Assembly: GCA_964651495.1 (NCBI GenBank)
Contig: CAZYWP010000001.1
Location: forward strand, 14,494-78,493
DNA from: CAZNVB01 sp964651495
GTDB taxonomy: Bacteria; Acidobacteriota; Aminicenantia; Aminicenantales; UBA8522
Length of the DNA: 64,000 bases
Direction: 5' to 3'
The notes below the pieces were generated by a model. The model did not search any database. It had not been told where the DNA came from and saw nothing but the letters and a program-made list of their open reading frames with translations. Below are positions 57,636-64,000 of this stretch, piece by piece; the stretch's first letter is position 1; every line of letters begins with the position of its first letter. Position numbers and translations under genes: made by a program.

Positions 57636-58922
57636 ATGGCGCTAACCTCCATCCTGTTGTTTTGTCTTTTTCTGCTGCTCAGCGCTTTTTTCTCGGCTTC
57701 CGAGACCGCGCTCATCTCCTCGAATCCCTACACCCTCGACCTCCTGGAGCAGAAGGGCTCCCGCAGGGCCCGCCTGATCAAGCGGCTGCTCAGCCGACTG
57801 GACCAGCTCCTGGCCACCATCCTCATCGGCAACAACCTGGTCAACATCGCCGCCGCCTCCGTCGCCACCCTCTTTTTTCTCTCCATCATCCCCGACCGGA
57901 AGGAGGCCGCTCTGGTGGCCACCCTGGTCACGACGGTGCTGATTTTGATCTTCGGCGAGATCAACCCTAAGACCCTGGCGGCCTACCATCCGCTCAAGAC
58001 TTCCCTGCTGGTCATCCGGCCCCTCCGCTTGTTCGTGATCCTTTTCTACCCTCTGGTCAAAGCGTTCACCCTCCTGTCCAGCCTGATCGTGCGCCGTGCG
58101 CCCGAGAGGGAGGGGGCGAAATCGCAGGCCCTCAACGAGGAGGAGATCCGCCTGCTCCTCACCCGGGGCATCAAAGGCATGTCCTCCCATCGCCGCCGGA
58201 TGATCGGCGGAGTCCTGGATATCGGCGGCCGGCCCGTCAAGGAAATCATGGTCCCCAGGCCCGAGTTGCGGGCCGTCGAGATCGGCGCCTCCTTCAAACA
58301 GGTCATGGAGACCGTCCTCTCCACGGAGTACTCGCGGGTGCCCGTCTACCGCGGCCGGATGGACAACATCGAGGGCCTCATCCACAGCAAGGACATAATT
58401 CCGTATCTTGTTGATAATAAAGAATTTAATATTCATGAAATCCTGCGCCGGCCGGTTTTTGTCCCCGAGTCGGCCTCGATCGAAAAGGTCCTTCTCCAGA
58501 TGCAGGAGAACGCCATCCACATGGTCTTTGTGGTGGACGAATTCGGGACGCTCGAGGGGGTCGTTACCATGGAGGACATCATCGAGGAAATCGTGGGAGA
58601 GATTCGGGACGAGTCCGACGAGAAGGCCGAGGACTGGTTCCACGCCGAGGGCAAGGATACCTACCTGGTCAAGGGCAACGCCTCGATCAAAGAGCTGTGC
58701 CAGAGACTGCCTCTCTGCCTCCCTCAGACGGCCGGGTTCACCACCCTGGCCGGGTTTCTCCTCTACCGGTTCGGAAAAATCCCGCGCGAGAAGGACGCCC
58801 TGGAATTCAGGGGCCACCAGTTTATCGTCGAGAAAATGAACAAGCGCCATATCAGCCTGGTCCGCATCGTCATCAACCCGGAAAATCCCGAGACAGACCA
58901 TGAAGATCGCCGCCTCGAATAA
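57636..58922 (+). CDS. CNNM/CorC-type membrane protein with CBS domains
   Basis: A 428-residue inner-membrane protein of the DUF21-CBS-CorC (hemolysin/magnesium-efflux-like) family. Four hydrophobic segments reach ~residue 140: SAFFSASETALISSNPYTLD and LLATILIGNNLVNIAAASVAT are typical. Two CBS domains follow (MVPRPELRAVEIGASFKQV, RPVFVPESASIEKVLLQMQ), then a C-terminal CorC/HlyC domain (LPQTAGFTTLAGFLLYRFG). It may move Mg/Co or other cations. It overlaps smpB by 23 bases and follows carD by 10. Confidence 0.9.
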   Translation: MALTSILLFCLFLLLSAFFSASETALISSNPYTLDLLEQKGSRRARLIKRLLSRLDQLLATILIGNNLVNIAAASVATLFFLSIIPDRKEAALVATLVTTVLILIFGEINPKTLAAYHPLKTSLLVIRPLRLFVILFYPLVKAFTLLSSLIVRRAPEREGAKSQALNEEEIRLLLTRGIKGMSSHRRRMIGGVLDIGGRPVKEIMVPRPELRAVEIGASFKQVMETVLSTEYSRVPVYRGRMDNIEGLIHSKDIIPYLVDNKEFNIHEILRRPVFVPESASIEKVLLQMQENAIHMVFVVDEFGTLEGVVTMEDIIEEIVGEIRDESDEKAEDWFHAEGKDTYLVKGNASIKELCQRLPLCLPQTAGFTTLAGFLLYRFGKIPREKDALEFRGHQFIVEKMNKRHISLVRIVINPENPETDHEDRRLE

Positions 58923-59352
58923 GAAGGCCTACTTCAACTACGAGATCGTGGAGAGCATGGAGGCGGGCATCGCCCTTCTGGGCAGCGAAGTGAAATCGGT
59001 CCGCGAGGGGCGGGTCAGCCTGAAGGAAAGTTACGCCGAGATCAGGAACGGCGAGGTCTTCCTCCTGCACGCCAACATCAGCCCGTACGAGCCCGCCAAC
59101 CGCTTCAACCACGAGCCTCTGCGGGAGCGCAAGCTCCTCCTCCACCGCCGTGAGATCAAGCGGCTGATCGGCAAGATCAGGGAAAAGGGGTTTACGCTCA
59201 TCCCGACCAAAGTCATCCTCAACGAGAAGGGAAACGTCAAGGTCGAACTGTCGCTGGCCAAGGGGAAGAGAACCTACGAAAAGAAGCAGGCGATCAAGGA
59301 GCGGGAGCTCGACCGGGAGATGCGGGCCGAGCTCAAGAAGCGCCTGCGCTAA
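58900..59352 (+). CDS. smpB: SsrA-binding protein SmpB
   Basis: A 150-residue protein that delivers tmRNA to stalled ribosomes (trans-translation). Motifs: NKKAYFNYEIVESMEAGIAL, GSEVKSVREGRVSLKESYAEI and a basic C-terminal tail (KKQAIKERELDREMRAELKK). The tmRNA gene itself is not found nearby. It starts inside the upstream CBS-protein gene and its stop overlaps the convergent URO-D-like gene by 4 bases. Confidence 0.96.
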   Translation: MKIAASNKKAYFNYEIVESMEAGIALLGSEVKSVREGRVSLKESYAEIRNGEVFLLHANISPYEPANRFNHEPLRERKLLLHRREIKRLIGKIREKGFTLIPTKVILNEKGNVKVELSLAKGKRTYEKKQAIKERELDREMRAELKKRLR

Positions 59353-60509
59353 TATTCCCCGAATTCCAGGCCGGCGTCGATAAAGGCTTTGATGTTGGCC
59401 TCTGTTTTAGGGGAGAGGGGAATATTCACGGGAGAAGCCGTGGGGAGCAGGACAAAGCCTCCGCCCTCTTTGGCCTCTTCCATGATTCCCCGCACTTTAT
59501 CCCGTACCTGCACGGGCGTTCCGTTTTCGAGGTGCTTGAGCTCCATGTTCCCCCAGACTGAAACGCCGGAGGCCAGGCATCTCTGCTTGACCTCGGCTAA
59601 ATCGATATCGCCGTCCGGCGACGGCTCGCAGGGATCGATCCCATCGCACCCCGTCTCGATGATCATGTCGAGGACCCGGCCGATCCGGCCGTGGCAGTGG
59701 ATGCGGGCTTTGGCCCCGGCCTGATGGATGAGATCGACCATCGTCTTCAGGTGAGGAAGCATGAAGCGCCGGAACATGGCCGGGGGAAGGAACGGCGGAG
59801 TCATGTATTCCGGCCCGCAGATGCGGTAGAGGTCGACCGTGCAGACCTGAAACTGGCGCCGCAGATTCTCCATAACCCGTTCGGCGACAACGTCCACCGT
59901 CCGGGCGAAATGCTCGGTGTCCTGGGCGATCCAGAGGAGGTAATCTTCGAACGACATCAGGTCGGCCGCCAGGTAAGCCGGGTCGCCCAGGGAGGCCATG
60001 ACAAGGCCGTGCTCCCCGAGCTCGGCGAGGACCCGGGGATGATCAGAGGTATCGTAAAGAGCAGGCTCATAGGGCACGCTCAACGCTCTATCTACGTCGG
60101 CGGTGGTTTTGCAGTAGTGCTCGGCGACCCAGGTGGTGTTGACGGAGGGATCCTTCTGGGTGACCTGGCGCAGGTCCCCAGCCGGAGCATGGAGAACGGT
60201 GGTCGTCCGGACAAAATCGCCCGCCTGTTCCGTCTCGGTGTCCATCGGGACGGGATAGGAAGAGCCGAGAAACCCGTCCGTCCCGATGTACCGGTCGTTG
60301 GGCGGCTGGGGGTTCCAGTTGGTGATGCAGTCGGTATGGGCCCGAATATATTCCATGAGCCGGGCATAGCTCGGCTGGTTGTTGTACCAGTCGCGGCTGT
60401 CGCGGCCGGCCATCTCGTAGGTGTTGACGGGGACGCGGTCGGGGACGCCGCAAGACTGGGCCGTCAGCAGCCGGCGCCGGCTTGTCCAGGCCTCACTTCC
60501 CAGGTTCAT
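59349..60509 (-). CDS. URO-D superfamily protein (second)
   Basis: A 386-residue URO-D/methyltransferase-like TIM barrel. It lacks the HemE signature (RPxWxMRQAGRY). Unlike the gene at 4982, it keeps metal-type residues in KARIHCHGRIGRVLDMI and Cys in GCDGIDPCEP, so it could bind zinc like corrinoid methyltransferases. Substrate unknown. It converges on smpB with a 4-base overlap. No corrinoid protein or activase is adjacent. Confidence 0.78.
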   Translation of the reverse strand: MNLGSEAWTSRRRLLTAQSCGVPDRVPVNTYEMAGRDSRDWYNNQPSYARLMEYIRAHTDCITNWNPQPPNDRYIGTDGFLGSSYPVPMDTETEQAGDFVRTTTVLHAPAGDLRQVTQKDPSVNTTWVAEHYCKTTADVDRALSVPYEPALYDTSDHPRVLAELGEHGLVMASLGDPAYLAADLMSFEDYLLWIAQDTEHFARTVDVVAERVMENLRRQFQVCTVDLYRICGPEYMTPPFLPPAMFRRFMLPHLKTMVDLIHQAGAKARIHCHGRIGRVLDMIIETGCDGIDPCEPSPDGDIDLAEVKQRCLASGVSVWGNMELKHLENGTPVQVRDKVRGIMEEAKEGGGFVLLPTASPVNIPLSPKTEANIKAFIDAGLEFGEY

Positions 60510-60587
60510 GATTCCGCCATTGATATACGTCCGCGCCCTCTTGATGTCAATCTGACCCCGGGCTTGCCATTCGAAGGACCTTAAGCT

Positions 60588-61922
60588 CTATTCCCCGCCG
60601 ATTTGGAGCAGGTTGATCCGGAAGGTGGGCGCGGTCATTGTCCGGTTCAAGTCGGGGTCATCGGCCACCATATCGATGCCGTTGAGCATCGCCTCGGCCG
60701 TCCCGGCGATGGTCAGGCCCTTGACCGGAAAGGCAATCTTGCCGTCTTCGACCCAGAACCCGGCCGCCCCGCCGCTGAAGTTGCCGTTGACCGGGTTGAT
60801 ACCGTAACCCGTGACTTCTTTGACCAGAAGGCCGACTTTGGTTGCTTTGATGATCTCTTCCGGCTTGGCCCCGCCGGCCGCCATGTAGAAACTGTGCGGC
60901 CCGATGCCCGGAAGGCTGGTGAACCCGCCCCTCGAGGCGTTGCCGGTGCTCTGGACTCCGGCGCGCTTGGCCACGATCGTGTTGTAGAGAAATCCTTTGA
61001 GAACTCCTCTATCGACGATGAGCCTCTTCTGGGTCGGCACGCCCTCTCCGTCAAAGGGCTCACTCGCCATCCCCTTCTCGCGCGTGCCGTCGTCGATGAG
61101 CGTGATAAAATCCGATCCGATCCTCTGCCCCATTTTCTTGCCCAGAAAGCTGGCCCCCTGCAACACCCGCTCGCCGTTGATCGCGCCCAGGATTCCGCCC
61201 AGAAGGGCATAGGCAACGTCGGGGGAAAAGATGACTGCCGCCTGCTGCGTCTTGACCGGCCGGGGGTCGAGCATTTCGTAGGCGTCGCGGGCCGCCTTGG
61301 CGGCGATCTCTTCGGCCGGTTTGAGCTCTTTATAAAAACGCCGGCTGCAGGATTCGGAGCCCGATGACTTCTGCTCTCCTTTTTCCGCGACCACCGAGAC
61401 GCCGAAGGCGCAGCCCCCGGCCTTATAGCTCTTCAGCAGACCGTTGGAATTAGCGACAATGACTTCGCCCTCGGCCTCCCGATAGCTCGCTCCGTCACTC
61501 TTGGTGATCCGGGGGTCCTTCATGGCCAGCTTCTCTGCCGTCTTGGCCAGTTCGATCTTCTGCTCCATGGGGACCTGGGCGATCTGGGGGTCGTAGAGGC
61601 CGGCGACATCGGTCATTCCCCTGTCTTCGGGAAGGACGTTGTTCTGGTCCGGAGTCGTGATCTTGGCGAACTCGATGGCCCGGCCGATGGCATCTTCCAA
61701 GGCTTTCTCCCCGAGGTCGTTGGAGCTGGCGAAGGCCAGCTTCCCCTTGACGAAGACTCGAAACCCGGCCCCGAAACCGGCCGCCTCCTGGACGGTCTCG
61801 ACCTCGCCCTTGCGCACCTCGAGGCTCAATTTTCGGCTGGTCTCGATGTAGACCTCGGCCGCGTCGGCCCCTTTTTTCAGGCACTTCCTGACTGACTCTT
61901 CGGCTAATGCTTTGTAGTCCAT
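60588..61922 (-). CDS. tldE: TldE/PmbA-like protease-family protein
   Basis: A 444-residue partner of TldD, without the zinc motif. The N-terminal domain has SVRKCLKKGADAAEVYIETSRKLSLEVRKGE, and the family stretch is DEGTPT-like (DGEGVPTQKRLIVDRGVLKGFLYNT). The TldD/TldE complex is a metallopeptidase that processes RiPPs or peptides and ages CcdA. ATG 61922 is chosen on GGAG 6 bases upstream; 61934 is possible. No signal peptide is visible, unlike its partner. Confidence 0.88.
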   Translation of the reverse strand: MDYKALAEESVRKCLKKGADAAEVYIETSRKLSLEVRKGEVETVQEAAGFGAGFRVFVKGKLAFASSNDLGEKALEDAIGRAIEFAKITTPDQNNVLPEDRGMTDVAGLYDPQIAQVPMEQKIELAKTAEKLAMKDPRITKSDGASYREAEGEVIVANSNGLLKSYKAGGCAFGVSVVAEKGEQKSSGSESCSRRFYKELKPAEEIAAKAARDAYEMLDPRPVKTQQAAVIFSPDVAYALLGGILGAINGERVLQGASFLGKKMGQRIGSDFITLIDDGTREKGMASEPFDGEGVPTQKRLIVDRGVLKGFLYNTIVAKRAGVQSTGNASRGGFTSLPGIGPHSFYMAAGGAKPEEIIKATKVGLLVKEVTGYGINPVNGNFSGGAAGFWVEDGKIAFPVKGLTIAGTAEAMLNGIDMVADDPDLNRTMTAPTFRINLLQIGGE

Positions 61923-61943
61923 TGTCTTCTCCATAAACCGGCC

Positions 61944-63467
61944 TTATCTCGCCCGCGAGCCGCCGACGTTGATGCCGCGGATCCGGACCGTGGGCTGGCC
62001 GGCGCTGACCTCCGCCGATTGCCCTTTACCGCAGATCCCGGGACCGAAATCCAGGTCATCCCCGACGGCATCAATCCCCTGGATGACATCGAGGCAGTTG
62101 CCGATCAGCGTCGCGCCTTTCACCGGAGTCGTCTTTTTTCCATTCTCGATGAGATAGGCCTCGCGGCAGGTAAAATTGAAAACACCCGTGGTCGGGTTGA
62201 CACTGCCGCCGCTCAGGCTCTGGACGTAGAGGCCGCTCTGCGTCGAGGCGAGGATGTCGGACGGTTTGTCTTTTCCGGTGTCGATGAACGTATTGGTCAT
62301 CCGGACGATCGGAATGTTGCGGAAGCTCTCGCGGCGGCCGTTCCCGGTGCGCTCCATTTTGATCTGCTTGGCCGAGAGGATATCGGTCATGTACTTGGCC
62401 AGCACGCCGTCCTTGATCAGGACGTTGCGCTTCATCTGGGTCCCTTCGTCGTCGTAGTTGGTCGTCCCGCGGAAGCAGGGGAGGGTGCCGTCGTCCACCA
62501 TGGTGAACTTGTCGCTGGCCACCTTCTTCCCGAGCTTGCCGACAAAAACGCCGGTTTCCCGGGCGATATTGTCGCCCTCGAGGGGGTGTCCCACGGCCTC
62601 GTGGACGAGCACTCCGCCCCAGCCGTTCTGCAAGACCACATCCAGCTTGCCCGCCGGGGCATCCTTGGCCTCGAGCATAACGATGGACTCCCGGGCGCAG
62701 GCGCGGGCGGCGTCCTCGGGCTTGAGCTCGTCGAACATCTCGATCCCGGAGTGCCGGCTCAGCCGTTCGCGCCCCATGTGGGAGGTGTTGTTGCCGACGC
62801 CGAGCGCCTGGACGATAAAAAAGAGCAGCGGCAGCTCGTCGCTCAGGTAGAGGCCCTCGCTGTTGGCGATGATGCGGCTGCGGACCTCGTCGTAGTAATC
62901 GATCGAGGCCATCTTGATCCGGGCATCATAGGCGAGAGCGGCGTCGTGGGCGCGCTTCATGATCTCAAGCCGTTTTTCATCGGCCACCTTCTGGAGCGGA
63001 GCTTTGACCGTGATATAAGATGGCCGCTTTTCTTCTTTGATGTCGACCGGCTTGATGGTCGTGCCGCCCCGGGCAACGTAAGAAGCGACATCGGCCGCTC
63101 GCAGGAGCTTTTCCCGGTTGATCTCGTCCGTGTAGGCGTAACCGGTTTTGTCGCCGGAGATGACGCGGACGCCCGCGCCCTGGCTGATTCCGAAGACGGC
63201 GCTCTTGAACTTCCCTTCCTCGAGCAGGATGCTGCGCGAGATGCGGTGTTCGATGTAGACCTCGCCAAATTCGCCGCCCTTCGCCAGGGCTTGACCGATG
63301 ATCTTGTTCAGGTCCTCGAAGGCGAACTGCGGCCCGGCTGGAGACTCGTCGGCCAGAAGGCCGCGCAGCAGCGCCGGCGTAGCCGCCAGGGCCAGCCCTC
63401 CCTTGAGACTCAGTTCCAGAAACTTGCGGCGCGGGATGTCCTCGACAAAATAGCCCTTGAAATTCAT
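61944..63467 (-). CDS. tldD: TldD-like metalloprotease with Tat-type signal
   Basis: A 507-residue zinc peptidase. The metal motif HExxxH is VHEAVGHPLEGD (~289-294), with the family GTNYDDEGTQMKRNVLI region and a C-terminal partner-binding fold. Before the fold there is DIPRRKFLELSLKGGLALAA, an RR-containing Tat-like signal that would export the enzyme. E. coli TldD is cytosolic and lacks it. ATG 63467 has GAGAGG 5 bases upstream; the reading to 63497 has no support. Followed by tldE. Confidence 0.9.
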   Translation of the reverse strand: MNFKGYFVEDIPRRKFLELSLKGGLALAATPALLRGLLADESPAGPQFAFEDLNKIIGQALAKGGEFGEVYIEHRISRSILLEEGKFKSAVFGISQGAGVRVISGDKTGYAYTDEINREKLLRAADVASYVARGGTTIKPVDIKEEKRPSYITVKAPLQKVADEKRLEIMKRAHDAALAYDARIKMASIDYYDEVRSRIIANSEGLYLSDELPLLFFIVQALGVGNNTSHMGRERLSRHSGIEMFDELKPEDAARACARESIVMLEAKDAPAGKLDVVLQNGWGGVLVHEAVGHPLEGDNIARETGVFVGKLGKKVASDKFTMVDDGTLPCFRGTTNYDDEGTQMKRNVLIKDGVLAKYMTDILSAKQIKMERTGNGRRESFRNIPIVRMTNTFIDTGKDKPSDILASTQSGLYVQSLSGGSVNPTTGVFNFTCREAYLIENGKKTTPVKGATLIGNCLDVIQGIDAVGDDLDFGPGICGKGQSAEVSAGQPTVRIRGINVGGSRAR

Positions 63468-63874
63468 GATCACCTCTCTGATAAAATGGGTAAACAAATT
63501 GGGACGGTTCGGTTTTTCAGAGCGGACGCCGGAAAAATCCGGACCGTGGCCAAAGTCAACGATTGACTCATGAAAGGCGATTATAGCGCACCTCGAAGAG
63601 GAATTTCAAAATACCGGGGCTCTGGGTAAACATTTCTTATGGGATGGGAATGGGTCCTGTCATGGCGCGTCCCCGTCCGTCCTCGCTCCGCACCCGTCAA
63701 GAGAGGGGTCCCCTACGCTCCGGGCGGTGCGGGGACTGGCGCCATGCCACCCATCCCCATAATCCACAGTTGGAGATTTTTACTGAACGGGAATGCTATC
63801 GGCCCCTGCCCGAAAAACGTCTTTATGATAAAATCCTTTAGGCAAGACGATTCTCCATAATGGCGAGGGAGCGA
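63468..63874. other. 407-base divergent intergenic stretch
   Basis: Between tldD and the partial penicillin acylase-like gene. It holds a GC-rich inverted repeat (63644-63760). I see no clear -35/-10 pair; a TATGATAAAAT-like AT-rich patch at ~63823 may be a -10 for the right-hand gene. No gene is supported. Confidence 0.4.
63644..63760. repeat. GC-rich imperfect palindromic element
   Basis: Outer arms pair ATGGGAATGGGT (63644-63655) with ACCCATCCCCAT (63749-63760), one mismatch, and CATGGCGC (63661-63668) with GCGCCATG (63739-63746). Inside, GTCCCCG (63669-63675) pairs with CGGGGAC (63730-63736). It has the same general design as the element at 26515-26636, though the arms differ. Confidence 0.55.
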
Positions 63875-64000
63875 ATGAAAGTTAGGATAACGGTTTGTCT
63901 TCTTTTATTCATCTGGTCCTCTTCGGCTCAAAACCTCAGAGCTGAAAAACCAAAGGAAGAGCTGGCGGTCGAGGGGCTCGCTCACCCGGTGGAGATCATC
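63875..64000 (+). CDS. Penicillin acylase-like protein, 5' part only
   Basis: Only the first 42 codons are in the window; the gene runs past the right edge. The signal peptide is KVRITVCLLLFIWSSSAQ, followed by KEELAVEGLAHPVEII, which matches the opening beta strand of penicillin acylase/amidase precursors (usually ...VEGL..PVEVIRD.WGVPHI). GGGAG lies ~5 bases before the ATG. An in-frame ATG at 63860 is less likely. The family includes acyl-homoserine lactone acylases and penicillin acylases; the substrate is not predictable here. Confidence 0.6.
   Translation, partial: MKVRITVCLLLFIWSSSAQNLRAEKPKEELAVEGLAHPVEII

Noticed and set aside
62019..63566. 515-residue plus-strand open frame opposite tldD
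   Set aside because: Antisense shadow of a well-supported gene; composition is that of reverse-complemented GC-rich coding DNA and no family is recognised.
1..64000. tRNA, rRNA, tmRNA, RNase P RNA or riboswitch genes
   Set aside because: I looked in the intergenic gaps, including near rnpA and smpB, and saw no recognisable cloverleaf or conserved core. A covariance-model search would be decisive.

Overview
The window looks like chromosomal DNA from a GC-rich, Gram-negative-type bacterium, probably a metagenome-assembled genome of the Acidobacteriota/Candidatus Aminicenantes kind. The placement is inference. It rests on an acidobacterial-type VWFA protein, ECF sigma/anti-sigma pairs, a TonB protein, a complete Kdo pathway (hence LPS and an outer membrane), a bactofilin, many exported peptidases and a scaffold gap of 100 N. 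No rRNA, tRNA, CRISPR array or complete insertion sequence was seen.

Layout. 0.3-6 kb: guanine deaminase, a GT-C membrane glycosyltransferase, formate-tetrahydrofolate ligase, RadC and a URO-D-like protein. 6.2-10.6 kb: a sigma-54-type promoter before an ECF sigma gene and an anti-sigma/TonB fusion, then three exported proteins. 10.6-16.4 kb: an accessory stretch with a gene remnant, a VapBC module, a beta-lactamase-like gene broken by the scaffold gap and a frameshift, and a VWFA gene between two similar ~128-bp direct repeats. 16.4-21.4 kb (minus): an sdhC-sdhA-sdhB-Rieske-cytochrome b operon with a small membrane protein and a DUF3795 gene. 21.5-25.6 kb: a sugar ABC transporter plus a fucose-isomerase-like enzyme. 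25.7-33 kb: a DUF4412 protein, an rRNA methyltransferase, a second ECF/anti-sigma/YbjQ cluster, accA, hisS and aspS. 33-40.6 kb (minus): a thioredoxin-like protein, M28 peptidase, TetR regulator and an M16 peptidase pair. 40.8 kb: a prepilin with a sigma-54-type promoter.

41.5-57 kb (minus) is a nearly gapless run: rpmH-rnpA-yidD-yidC-jag-mnmE-mnmG-parS-parA-parB-bactofilin-kdsB-pyrG-kdsA-kdsD-kdsC-manB-manC. It joins ribosome and RNase P components, membrane insertion, tRNA wobble modification, chromosome segregation and Kdo/mannose precursor synthesis. The parABS locus and rpmH-rnpA block suggest the origin is near, but dnaA is absent: a CarD-type regulator sits divergently beside rpmH. 57-64 kb: carD, a CNNM/CBS membrane protein, smpB, a second URO-D-like protein, TldE/TldD and the first 42 codons of a probable penicillin acylase.

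The most notable points are the fused anti-sigma/TonB protein with a possible internal start, three sigma-54-type promoters sharing TGGCATA-N4-TTGC, the combined SDH/Rieske/cytochrome b operon, a parS site that contains the mnmG stop codon, a probably leaderless carD, and an assembly gap whose flanks are the same 55 bp.
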